Assembly (NCBI GenBank): GCA_018240245.1
Contig: JAFEGD010000007.1
Location: 1 to 51,475, forward strand
Source: Spirochaetota bacterium
GTDB taxonomy: Bacteria; Spirochaetota; Leptospiria; Turneriellales; Turneriellaceae
Direction of reading: 5' to 3'
Length of the DNA stretch: 51,475 bases
In this document: piece by piece, positions 1 to 8,404 of the stretch
Layout of the letters: the number at the start of each line of letters is the position of its first letter
How positions within the stretch are numbered: the stretch's first letter is position 1
Made by a program: the position numbers and the translations under genes
Notes under the pieces: model-generated
What the model saw: only the letters and a program-made list of their open reading frames with translations
Told to the model about the DNA's origin: nothing
Database searches by the model: none

Positions 1-608
1 AGCGCATTTGTCAGTCGTTCTTCTGTAATTTTAATGTCTCCATATGCGCGTTCAAATAAAGCCGGATAAAGCGGATGTTTTTTGAGTCGCTCGACTAGTT
101 CAGGCAACGGCAAATCCATTTCATTCGGGTCAGCAATCGGTTCGCGGATCTGGGCTTCCAGCGAGGCCGCGCGACCGTCCCAAAAGAAGCGACGATCAAG
201 TACCAGATTAACGAGCGGCATACTATTACGCTTTGCTAAGCGGCCTTTGACGCCGAGGCTAATTCGCCGCGTATCGGAAAAACTTGCTTCTTGGCGGTGG
301 CACGAAGCGCAACTCACGGAGCTATCACTCGACAGCGACTTGTCATAAAACAAAAATCTGCCCAATTCTACGGCTTCGAGAGTCAAATTCGCTTCAGGCA
401 CTTTGAGTGCGATAAACCATTTCGGAAATTCGAGGTTGTAGGGCGTCGTTCCCTTATAACCTTGGTAGTTTAATTTATTGAACCATTCAAGCATTTTAGC
501 GTTAGCTATCGGTTGCCAGTTAACATCTCGGGCCGTAGGCTTACAGCCTACGCATAGAGACAAGAATAAGATACAACTGTAAAATCCAGAATACGGAAGT
601 TTCAACAT
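1..608 (-). CDS. MauG/cytochrome c peroxidase family lipoprotein (3' end cut by window)
   Basis: Read on the minus strand from ATG at 608, this frame stays open to the window edge for about 202 residues. It starts with a lipoprotein signal peptide (lipobox LCVGC, Cys22) and carries a c-type heme motif CASCH at residues 100-104. It is closely similar along its whole visible length to the next gene (shared stretches such as AVELGRFLFYDKSLSSDSSV and FFWDGRAASLE). The second heme domain lies beyond the window. The family comprises di-heme periplasmic peroxidases and MauG-like enzymes that reduce H2O2 or oxidise protein side chains. The tandem arrangement (40 bp apart) suggests duplication. The product class is secure; the substrate is unknown. 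Confidence 0.85.
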   Translation of the reverse strand, partial: MLKLPYSGFYSCILFLSLCVGCKPTARDVNWQPIANAKMLEWFNKLNYQGYKGTTPYNLEFPKWFIALKVPEANLTLEAVELGRFLFYDKSLSSDSSVSCASCHRQEASFSDTRRISLGVKGRLAKRNSMPLVNLVLDRRFFWDGRAASLEAQIREPIADPNEMDLPLPELVERLKKHPLYPALFERAYGDIKITEERLTNA

Positions 609-648
609 TACCTCAAGTGGTGCGCTTGTTAATCCTGTAAATTCCTTT

Positions 649-1791
649 TCAGAATGGATTACTATACTTTGAATCGGTCAGCATTTTTTCATCAGTATAC
701 AGCTCTAATACGGCGATCATTGATGCGACCTGCGCGTCGGTGAGAGTTTCCGTTATTATTTGGCTGCCGCCATGCGTATAAAGCGGAGAGATATTTGGTT
801 TGCGGATCATGCCACGTCGGTAGTGGTCGATGACGAGCTCAATCGTGCTGAATCGTCCGTCGTGCATATAAGGTGCGGTTACACTCCAATTTCGGACACT
901 GGGCACCTTGAATTTTCCGCGATCCATTTCGTTGCCAGTAACAACATAATAACCCGCATCTTTCGATACAGCCTCGAGACCCGTGTCTTCAAACATATTC
1001 TGACCATGAATATCAGCCAATGTATGGCATGGGCCGCAGTTAAGAATGCCGAGACTTTTTTGATAGACCGGCCAATGCTTTTGCAGCGGCGGAGGAATTT
1101 CGTGCAACTTTAGTTTACCGACATCAACGGCACGCAGATAATCGGCGGGCGCAGAATGCGAAATAATACTCTTCAAAAATTGTGCGAGCGCGTCGGCAAC
1201 AAGCTTTCTTGTAATTTGTTTCGAATTATACGCGCGCTCAAATAGCGCAGGATAGATAGGATGCTTTGCCAGTCGTGTAAGCAACTCGTCGAGCGGCAAA
1301 TCCATCTCTAAATAATCTTGAATTGGCATCAACACTTGCTCTTCGAGTGAAGCTGCGCGCCCATCCCAAAAAAAACGCTGGTCAGACAATAAGTTTACGA
1401 GGTGCATTGAATTACGTCGGCCGACACGCCCTTTCACTCCGGTACTGAAGCGTTGAGGATCGGTGAATGCGTGCTTTTGTTGGTGACAGTTGGCGCAAGC
1501 AACGCTGCTATCGCTCGAGAGCGATTTGTCATAAAATAGAAATCTGCCGAGTTCTACTGCCTCATGCGTCAAGACAGGTTTTCCGATGTTGGTGTTTACG
1601 AACCAAGCTGGAAAATCCAGAATATAGGGTCTTGTACCCTTATAACCGCTATACTGCAACGAACGAAACCAGGAGATCATTCGCTCAGTTGCATGTGGTT
1701 TCCATTCGGAATCTCGCAGCGATGGTTTGCATGAGAATTCCAAAAATACTAAAATTAGGACTACCACTGTTCCGAAATTTTTGTACCGCAT
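649..1791 (-). CDS. Di-heme cytochrome c peroxidase/MauG family lipoprotein
   Basis: The 380-residue protein has two c-type heme motifs, CANCH (residues 99-103) and CGPCH (252-256), and the family segment APYMHDGRF near the C-terminus. The frame is open further upstream to 2031, but the start at 1791 gives a lipoprotein signal with lipobox LEFSC (Cys21) and aligns with the start of the neighbouring paralogue, so I prefer it. It should sit in the periplasm on a lipid anchor and oxidise small molecules or a partner protein using peroxide. It is divergent from the repeat-containing lipoprotein at 1844 with a 52 bp gap, so the two probably share a control region. MbnH/MauG-like protein modification is an alternative to simple peroxidase activity. 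Confidence 0.88.
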   Translation of the reverse strand: MRYKNFGTVVVLILVFLEFSCKPSLRDSEWKPHATERMISWFRSLQYSGYKGTRPYILDFPAWFVNTNIGKPVLTHEAVELGRFLFYDKSLSSDSSVACANCHQQKHAFTDPQRFSTGVKGRVGRRNSMHLVNLLSDQRFFWDGRAASLEEQVLMPIQDYLEMDLPLDELLTRLAKHPIYPALFERAYNSKQITRKLVADALAQFLKSIISHSAPADYLRAVDVGKLKLHEIPPPLQKHWPVYQKSLGILNCGPCHTLADIHGQNMFEDTGLEAVSKDAGYYVVTGNEMDRGKFKVPSVRNWSVTAPYMHDGRFSTIELVIDHYRRGMIRKPNISPLYTHGGSQIITETLTDAQVASMIAVLELYTDEKMLTDSKYSNPF

Positions 1792-1843
1792 AGTTACCAA
1801 TATTTGGTTTACCGATAATCGGACAATTGAACTTGGAAAAGCG

Positions 1844-2959
1844 ATGGGATATAGTTTCTTGAATTTAATTATCTGTGGCTCTATCTTCTTAAGTGCATCT
1901 GCGTGTAGAGATAAGTCTGGAAAAATCAGCCAGCAACCGACTTGGTTAACCAGAGTCGAACTTGAAGATGTCAGAAAGACCGGTGTTTTTCTTTCTTCAT
2001 TGCAGCGCTCGGACGGAGCGATTGTAGACACAGTGCAAAATCCCGCAGATTCTGCGATTGCGCAGACTGGCTATGCACTGCGCCTTCTCGTCGAAATTGA
2101 TTCTTACACTGGGGGTTTTACAGAAACAATATCGCGTGGTCGGAGTTTTCTTTTTCGCCACGCGGAGCCGAATAATCTTTGGAAGTACAAGCCTTTTCTA
2201 CCGGCCGACTTGGACGACACCACGGCTGCATTCGCTTCTCTTGCAGGTGGTGATGCCGCTCAAGGACAGATGAGTGAAGCCTGCGCAAGAACCGTTCTTG
2301 CTTTTCAAGAACAGGGCGGCGCGTTACGTACTTGGCTTATTGATGAGCGCGATTTTCAGACACTGGGGCTAAAGATCGTTGATTTTCGTATAGCTGAAGC
2401 CCATCCGGAAGTAATGGCCTATTTCTTTCACGCTCTGCTGAGCAGCAAACTCAGTGGATTTTCTGCCGCAATAGATAGCGCTGCGCAATACGCGGGTCGG
2501 ACTCAGCAGCGCGACGGTAGTTGGAAGACCGTATGGTATCGTAACGATTTGTATGCAGTTTATCGCGTTCACCGTTTTCTGTCGCAGGAGAAATATAGAT
2601 TCCAGTATGCAAGAAATCTGCGCGCTGCAGAGGCTTATGTAATTGGCGCTCGACTGAGCGATGGCACATGGGGACAAGATCAAAAATCGTGCATACTCGA
2701 TACGGCTTTTGCTCTGGAAATTTTGCGAAATTCGCCCCGAACAATTAAAAAAGACTTAGACCAGGCCATGCATTTCTTGCTGTCGAAACGAAATAACGCA
2801 GGGGGATGGCCTCCTGAACCGTTCTTTTATCTTGACATATCGCAACGGGTCAAAACTTCAGGAAAAGTATTCATTGGTAGTACAATATATTCGACTGTTA
2901 TTGCCACCGAAAGTCTTTTGCGATATTACTACTCGCGGGCCGTGGTGCCGCAATCATAA
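1844..2959 (+). CDS. Lipoprotein with terpene-cyclase-like alpha/alpha-barrel repeats
   Basis: The frame is open from 1727, but ATG at 1844 gives a clean lipoprotein signal (lipobox SASAC, Cys21), so that start is chosen; 371 residues. The mature protein has several repeats that resemble the QW motifs of squalene/hopene cyclases and prenyltransferase beta subunits: QQRDGSWKTVW, RLSDGTWGQDQ and RNNAGGWPP, each followed by a helix rich in Ala/Leu/Tyr. No DXDD cyclase acid motif is visible, so it is more likely a binding or scaffold protein with the alpha/alpha toroid fold than an active cyclase. It is divergent from the MauG-like gene and followed, on the other strand, by a UbiA-type prenyltransferase. 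Function not recognised. Confidence 0.7.
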   Translation: MGYSFLNLIICGSIFLSASACRDKSGKISQQPTWLTRVELEDVRKTGVFLSSLQRSDGAIVDTVQNPADSAIAQTGYALRLLVEIDSYTGGFTETISRGRSFLFRHAEPNNLWKYKPFLPADLDDTTAAFASLAGGDAAQGQMSEACARTVLAFQEQGGALRTWLIDERDFQTLGLKIVDFRIAEAHPEVMAYFFHALLSSKLSGFSAAIDSAAQYAGRTQQRDGSWKTVWYRNDLYAVYRVHRFLSQEKYRFQYARNLRAAEAYVIGARLSDGTWGQDQKSCILDTAFALEILRNSPRTIKKDLDQAMHFLLSKRNNAGGWPPEPFFYLDISQRVKTSGKVFIGSTIYSTVIATESLLRYYYSRAVVPQS

Positions 2960-2978
2960 TGTCTCGTTGTAGGCATAT

Positions 2979-4472
2979 TCAAACGATACGCAATAACAAT
3001 GTACATTCGATGAGAACTGCAGAAATACTAAGAAGTACATATTTGAACCACGTCTTTATAGTGGGGAAGAAAGTTAATCCCAATAGTGGCAAAAATCCAG
3101 CACAGAATATTACAGTAGCTGCCATATATTGAGCGGTAATGGTCGCGTACACAACAGGCACCATGATGCAAACCAGCCCAAGCATGCTGTTAATTCGGTG
3201 CGCCCGGCTAAGACTGGCACCAAAGCCCATGATGAACGTATAAAGATTTTTGTACCCAAGTCGTGTATCTCGGCGAATATCCTTCAGATCTTTCCATGAA
3301 GCCAGCACAGACCAGCCGCCGAATATGAGCAATGCCACGACAAAAATTTGGGGTCGGAATGATTCTCGTGCGAAAACCATTACTCCTGTCACAAAGGCCA
3401 TAACTGCCGCAAGGCCTTCAACCTTCAGTGCACCAGGAAAAAATTTCTTCAAACGAAATATTGGGTAGCTATAAAGTATCCCGAGACCAAAAAAAATCAA
3501 AAGTGGTAATGCGGTCACTTGGTTTAAGAGTATCATCCAAAGGATAAAACCTCCGGCCGCGATATTAAAAAAATCCATGTCACTCTTCTCTATAATTCGT
3601 CGATGCTCGCCATGGCGCGCATCGAAATAGTCGTTCTGTAATCCCATTGCGAACGCAATTAGAAAAACCGAGACGCCTGCTAATATCACAGCAGTATTAA
3701 TGCCACCCGTCAGTTGTCCTCCGCAAACAGTGACGAGTGCATAGGGCATTAAATGTAACATGCGCCTTACCATAACCTTACGCAATACTGGTCTGAGAGC
3801 CAGAAAAAGTAAGACCGAAAAGAAAATATACCAGAAAGGCAGCAGTGCAAGGCTTAAATCGGGTATTACAGCGCGCTGTACTCCACTAATTCCGTTGGGA
3901 TACATGGGTCGACCCGCAAGTTGAATTGTCATAATAGGAACCAGAGCGAAGTGGATTAGCATGAGCCCATAGGTAATCACAGATGTCACAACAAAACGCA
4001 ACCAAGATTTACTCTTGAGAAAAGCATATAGTCCGGTGAAAAGAATGCTTATCCACACGACGATTGTTTCGCCTTTCGGTGCGCCCAAGTCGGGTGCATA
4101 AAAATGCCACGGAAAGCTCTCCAAACTCGTCTTGACGTAATAGCGGTAAATTATAGGGGCATTGAAACCGCTGATTCCAACATCGATTAACGGTGGAACA
4201 GCCCCAAGGAATATACCTAAGTATACCGCGTTTTGGATACGTTTCCATTCCATATTTGTTGTGAGTTTAAGAATACAAATTAAAGCGATCGCAAGATGAA
4301 AATATGCTATCGTCATTGAAATGCCTATAGCCGGAGTAAGCCTTTCGCCAAAAAAAAGATATTCTTCCATTGCTCGGCAGATTCCTGTGAATGTACAGAT
4401 TATGAGTAGCCCGGCAAACGAATGGGGTCTAGCCTCAAGGCGCGTTAAAAAAGATAGGATATATTTTGTCAT
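2979..4472 (-). CDS. UbiA-family prenyltransferase with extra N-terminal membrane domain
   Basis: The protein has 497 residues and is very hydrophobic. The C-terminal half (from about 235) shows the two aspartate-rich motifs of UbiA prenyltransferases: NDYFDARHGEH (N280, D281, D284) and KDLKDIRRD (D395, D398, D402), which bind Mg-diphosphate. UbiA enzymes attach polyprenyl chains to aromatic or other acceptors in the inner membrane; the acceptor cannot be told here. The first ~230 residues add about six further membrane segments that ordinary 290-residue UbiA proteins lack. The gene is AT-rich compared with the window beyond 5.4 kb and lies tail-to-tail with the repeat lipoprotein (19 bp apart). 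Confidence 0.75.
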   Translation of the reverse strand: MTKYILSFLTRLEARPHSFAGLLIICTFTGICRAMEEYLFFGERLTPAIGISMTIAYFHLAIALICILKLTTNMEWKRIQNAVYLGIFLGAVPPLIDVGISGFNAPIIYRYYVKTSLESFPWHFYAPDLGAPKGETIVVWISILFTGLYAFLKSKSWLRFVVTSVITYGLMLIHFALVPIMTIQLAGRPMYPNGISGVQRAVIPDLSLALLPFWYIFFSVLLFLALRPVLRKVMVRRMLHLMPYALVTVCGGQLTGGINTAVILAGVSVFLIAFAMGLQNDYFDARHGEHRRIIEKSDMDFFNIAAGGFILWMILLNQVTALPLLIFFGLGILYSYPIFRLKKFFPGALKVEGLAAVMAFVTGVMVFARESFRPQIFVVALLIFGGWSVLASWKDLKDIRRDTRLGYKNLYTFIMGFGASLSRAHRINSMLGLVCIMVPVVYATITAQYMAATVIFCAGFLPLLGLTFFPTIKTWFKYVLLSISAVLIECTLLLRIV

Positions 4473-4620
4473 ATTTCGTAAATTACTTCCTTGTGGCTTA
4501 CATACTTAATATCACGCATACCGAATAGCTTTTATTGAAAACGATGCGGATATTGTGTCTACTGTGCGGTGTTGCATTTTTTTACTTGCCGGTGAGCTCG
4601 TGCATTAATCACTAGACGCC

Positions 4621-5196
4621 ATGGCGTTGCGGCAGGCGGCATATTTTTCAGAACAACAATATCTCGACTACGAGAGCCAGGCCGCAACAAAGAACGAATA
4701 CTGGTTTGGCGAAGTGCTTGCGATGACTGGTGTGCGATTAAGGCATAATATTGTAACGAGTAATGTCATCACTGCGTTATCGGTAAAATTGAGAGAGGCG
4801 GCAAAAGAGTGCATAGTACTCGGGTCTGATATGAAGTTGCGCGCCGAGCATGGGTCCATTTATTTTTATCCCGATGTGATGGTGCGGTGCGGCAAACAGA
4901 AAAACGATATGAATGCTGTTTTTATCGAAAATCCCAATCTGGTTATTGAAGTCTTTTCAACGACGACGCGCGATTTTGATAGAACGGCAAAATTATTGGC
5001 ATATCAGAAGATACCGTCTGTTGATGAAATTTTGCTCATCGAGCCGACTGCGGTAAAAGTGGAATATTTTTTTAGAACTCAGACTGCATTCTTTGATCGT
5101 TTAGAGTTCAATATTCTCGATGACGAATTGTTTTTGCAGCGCTTAGGTGTTGCGCTACCGCTTACAGAGATTTATCGCGGTATTGCTATTCTGTAG
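4621..5196 (+). CDS. Uma2 family (DUF820) PD-(D/E)XK endonuclease-like protein
   Basis: A 191-residue protein with the Uma2 layout: a start of the type YLDYESQAATKNEYWFGEV, followed by HNIVTSNVITAL, then the nuclease core with Asp in YFYPDVMV, Glu in LVIEVFS and a downstream Lys/Tyr in KLLAYQKI. The family has a restriction-endonuclease fold and is abundant in cyanobacteria and some spirochaetes, usually without known targets. No Shine-Dalgarno sequence precedes the ATG. The gene is next to a remnant of a DUF4143 ATPase, another accessory-type gene, so this short stretch may be a small insertion. Confidence 0.85.
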   Translation: MALRQAAYFSEQQYLDYESQAATKNEYWFGEVLAMTGVRLRHNIVTSNVITALSVKLREAAKECIVLGSDMKLRAEHGSIYFYPDVMVRCGKQKNDMNAVFIENPNLVIEVFSTTTRDFDRTAKLLAYQKIPSVDEILLIEPTAVKVEYFFRTQTAFFDRLEFNILDDELFLQRLGVALPLTEIYRGIAIL

Positions 5197-5283
5197 GCGA
5201 CTAACCATGTCAATGACCATGTCGATCTCGTGTCTGTGTTCATCGCGCCAAAAATAGATCGGCGCTTCGATGCCGCGAATCCG
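5197..5283 (-). pseudogene. Remnant of a DUF4143/AAA ATPase C-terminus
   Basis: On the minus strand from 5283 the frame reads RIRGIEAPIYFWRDEHRHEI followed by DMVIDMV. This matches the well-conserved FWRD..G.EVD.VIE segment near the end of DUF4143-type AAA ATPases. An in-frame stop lies directly upstream (TAA at 5286-5284) and no other part of the ~400-residue family is visible, so this is a gene fragment of about 28 codons. Its end runs into the Uma2 gene. The call rests on one short motif and could be wrong. Confidence 0.45.
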
Positions 5284-5408
5284 TTAAATTGTTGGTCTAA
5301 AATCTAATTTTAAATCGAAAATTTACTCACTGGCGTCGATTTAGTAGGCTTATGCAACTGGCACTATACTTCTTTACCGACAATTTCCGCTGCCGATGTT
5401 GGCGCGAT

Positions 5409-5825
5409 ATGAGATGCACGAAATGTCTTGTCGCAATTCTACTGCTTCTCGTGATTTCTTGTAAGACGCGGCGTGACAGAGAACTGAGAAAGCTTTTCGC
5501 CGACGGTATCGTTTATTTTCAAGAAACGAAAGGCGAACTTGAAAAAAGCGTCGATGGCGACGGCGCGGCTTTGATCGTAGAGAAATCTTTACCGCGCTTA
5601 GAAGATCTCGTGAAACGTAAAAAAGCGTTAGAAAAAGAGTATCCTGAAATTGCCAATATGGAGCACCGCGAAGCGATTCATTCCAAATTTGTCGAGTTTA
5701 ATGCGTTGCGCGTCGAATTTCAGAAGTTCATAGCATACGGAGAGATTTTATCAAAAAAATACGGTAATAGTGCGCGATACAATGCGGCTGTCAAAAAAGG
5801 CCTTGCGTTGACGCATTATTTTTGA
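5409..5825 (+). CDS. Small hypothetical lipoprotein
   Basis: The start at 5409 gives MRCTKCLVAILLLLVISCKT, a lipoprotein signal with lipobox LVISC; the frame is open from 5352 but the earlier start has no such feature. The mature ~120 residues are highly charged (Lys/Glu-rich) and probably helical, with EKSLPRLEDLVKRKKALEKEY as the most regular stretch. I recognise no family. The stop overlaps the TTG/ATG start region of the next gene, so the two are probably co-transcribed. Confidence 0.6.
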   Translation: MRCTKCLVAILLLLVISCKTRRDRELRKLFADGIVYFQETKGELEKSVDGDGAALIVEKSLPRLEDLVKRKKALEKEYPEIANMEHREAIHSKFVEFNALRVEFQKFIAYGEILSKKYGNSARYNAAVKKGLALTHYF

Positions 5826-5827
5826 AA

Positions 5828-8404
5828 ATGTCTTCGCTACATCGCTTATCGATTATCGCGCTCGGTACTGGCGCAATCAATCTTGCCATCGCACAAATTG
5901 CGCTGCGTAAGCTCGGTCTCATTTTGCCGGTCGATCTGACGTCGTACGCTTTTGTGATCGTCTTGCAGTTCGGCGCAATGGGGATTGCCACCGGTGTCGC
6001 GCTGTTTTTTCCGAAAACATGGGCGTCGTCGTGGCTCTTGCGTAGTAGCCTTTTTCTTAAAGCGCCAGCGAGTCTGCTGTTGGTTTTTTTGCCGCAACAT
6101 TTGCCTTATGCCGCTGCTTTATTTTTTGCTGCGGTGGCTGCCGAATCGCTGGCGTTGTACCGGGCATTTTATGCCGAGGCAGGTGCGTCGCTCGCAAGAC
6201 TGAATTTTTTTATTTATATTGGTTCTGCATCGGGCTTATTGTTTGCTGAAAAAATTCTTTTCCGCTTTTGGGGGCTGAATTTTTTGCTCGTTTCTGCGGT
6301 GGCATTACAAATTGTGCTCGCAGCAATCGCCTTCTTGCCATTATCGCGCCAACAACCATTTAGAATAGAAGTCAAGAATGAAGCGCGATTGCAAAATCAA
6401 TCCCCGTATTGGGCGTATGGTCTTGCCTGCGCTGCGGGCTTTGTCTTGTTTGCCGGTCTGATTGTAGCGTATCGGTTACTCAGAATTTATTTGCGCGATA
6501 CCGCCGATGTCACGGCCGAGATCACCGCGATCAGTATGCTAATCGGCGCTCTCGTCAGTTACCGTTTTGCGCGGTTGCGATCGACGGGCATACAAACGTC
6601 TTTCGTGCTTCTTGTCGGTGGGCCGATAGTGTTTGCTTTGACAGCAGAGAACTTACATAAGCTCACCGGGCTACCGCGCGAACTTTTCGTTGCGCTCACG
6701 CTGGTCGGAGCTTCTGCCACCGCGAGCTATCTTTTTAATCGCGCTTGCGAGATTGCGTCGTCAGAGCGGCAAACGACGGCGGTTTTACTATTCAATCTCA
6801 TCGGTAGTCTCGCGGGTGCGCTCCTTTGGAGCTATTATGTCGTGCCACAACTGCACATCGAATACGCGTTCGGCATTTTTTTGCTATGCTTTGCTTTGCT
6901 TTCGCTGACGATTCTTGGTTGCGATGCGTGGCGCGAAAAAGATCGGCGCCTGCGTTGGGTATTTGCCGTCGCCGCCGTTGTTCTTTTTTTCGTGTTAGTG
7001 CTCCCTTACCGATTCACGCCATGGTATATGACGCAGTTGAAAGCGCTCGCCGAGCGTCTCGCTCCCGGTGAAGACTTCGTCGCGAGCATCGAAACGCCGC
7101 AAGATCTTTGGGTGCTCACAGAAAAGCGCGCTTATGGCGAAACACAATACCATCGACTGTTGCACAACGCGCACTCGATGTCGGGGACGCATTTTACGAG
7201 CCGCCGCTACATGAAACTCATGGCGTATCTGGGGTATCTCTATACCGACAATGCGAAAACTGCGCTCAATATCGGTTTTGGCACAGGTCTTACGGCGCAG
7301 GCGCTACTCGAAAATAAAAATCTTACACGGCTCGATGTGAGCGACGTGACACGCGCGATCGAACCGCTCACAAGAACAATTTATGAAAACGAAAAGTCCC
7401 CAAACCCTCTCGCCGACGAGCGACTGCATTACCATTTAGGCGGAGCGCGACATTTTCTGAAACACAACGCCGAAAAATATGATATTATCACAGGCGAACC
7501 GCCGCCGCCTTCGAACTCGTCGATTGCCTATCTTTATACCGCCGAGTTTTATCGCGAGATTCTCTCGCACCTCGCTGTCGGTGGAGTTTTCACGTACTGG
7601 TTACCGACGCACTCGGTTACCGACGCCAGCGCACAAAAAATTTGGCAAACCTTTCAAACAGTTTTTGAACAGAGCGAGCTTTACGCGGGTACCGAGTCGA
7701 ATCTCATTATGGTGGGTTATTCGGGCGCCAGTCGGATTTCTCGCACATCGCGATCATTATTCGTGAAAGCGAATCTGTCGCAGACCCCCTTATTTGCGCG
7801 CGAAACCAATTTAGCTTCGGTCGAAGATTTGCGTGCACTGTTGATCGAACCAACTCTGACAAAAGCAATCTCAAGTACGCATGCAATCCTCACCGACGAT
7901 TTTTCGTATATCGAAGAAGACTACGCGCGTGCCGATCGCCAACCCTGGGCGATTCCCGCTCTCGCTGTGCGTCCTCAAATTTACGCTGCCGATGTAGCGG
8001 CGAACTCTTTCGTCGCGTTAGTTGCTCTTGAAAAAATTTTGGCGTCGAAGCCAACGCTGGCGACAGTCGAATATCTACTCGGTATAGATTATCGACTCAA
8101 GGCGATACTTGTGCGTAATACAGCCAGTGGCGAGACGCGCGATCGACTTGCACTCGCTCTCGCGTCGTATCTGGTGCGGGCAGATTATCGCGGCGCACTG
8201 AATTTTTTATCCGGACATTCGGCGCTTATTCGCAGCGACGAAGTCGTGTGCGCGTGGCTCATTCTCATCGATCGTCTCGCTGGCCGCGCCGAAGACGAAA
8301 TCAAGCGGGCAGCGTCCAGTTACGCTCGCGCTCGCGGGGGAGTGAGCCCTGTTTTTGAGGCGTACGTCGAGCGCAAGTTACCACCCGCATTCTACGGCAA
8401 CTGA
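5828..8404 (+). CDS. Membrane-fused spermidine synthase-like protein
   Basis: About 858 residues. The first ~400 form ten or more membrane segments (MFS-like or simply polytopic). From about residue 410 there is a soluble spermidine-synthase/methyltransferase-like domain with the nucleotide-binding loop ALNIGFGTGLTAQALLE (Gly-rich, near 485), an acidic strand end (LDVSDVTR), the segment YDIITGEPPPPSNSS, and YTAEFYREILSHLAVGGVF, all typical of fused MFS/spermidine synthase proteins. The C-terminal ~200 residues are helical. A TTG at 5822 is an alternative start. These fusions occur widely but their substrate is usually unknown; polyamine or membrane-linked aminopropyl transfer is only a possibility. 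The 3' end overlaps the convergent gene by 13 bp. Confidence 0.78.
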   Translation: MSSLHRLSIIALGTGAINLAIAQIALRKLGLILPVDLTSYAFVIVLQFGAMGIATGVALFFPKTWASSWLLRSSLFLKAPASLLLVFLPQHLPYAAALFFAAVAAESLALYRAFYAEAGASLARLNFFIYIGSASGLLFAEKILFRFWGLNFLLVSAVALQIVLAAIAFLPLSRQQPFRIEVKNEARLQNQSPYWAYGLACAAGFVLFAGLIVAYRLLRIYLRDTADVTAEITAISMLIGALVSYRFARLRSTGIQTSFVLLVGGPIVFALTAENLHKLTGLPRELFVALTLVGASATASYLFNRACEIASSERQTTAVLLFNLIGSLAGALLWSYYVVPQLHIEYAFGIFLLCFALLSLTILGCDAWREKDRRLRWVFAVAAVVLFFVLVLPYRFTPWYMTQLKALAERLAPGEDFVASIETPQDLWVLTEKRAYGETQYHRLLHNAHSMSGTHFTSRRYMKLMAYLGYLYTDNAKTALNIGFGTGLTAQALLENKNLTRLDVSDVTRAIEPLTRTIYENEKSPNPLADERLHYHLGGARHFLKHNAEKYDIITGEPPPPSNSSIAYLYTAEFYREILSHLAVGGVFTYWLPTHSVTDASAQKIWQTFQTVFEQSELYAGTESNLIMVGYSGASRISRTSRSLFVKANLSQTPLFARETNLASVEDLRALLIEPTLTKAISSTHAILTDDFSYIEEDYARADRQPWAIPALAVRPQIYAADVAANSFVALVALEKILASKPTLATVEYLLGIDYRLKAILVRNTASGETRDRLALALASYLVRADYRGALNFLSGHSALIRSDEVVCAWLILIDRLAGRAEDEIKRAASSYARARGGVSPVFEAYVERKLPPAFYGN

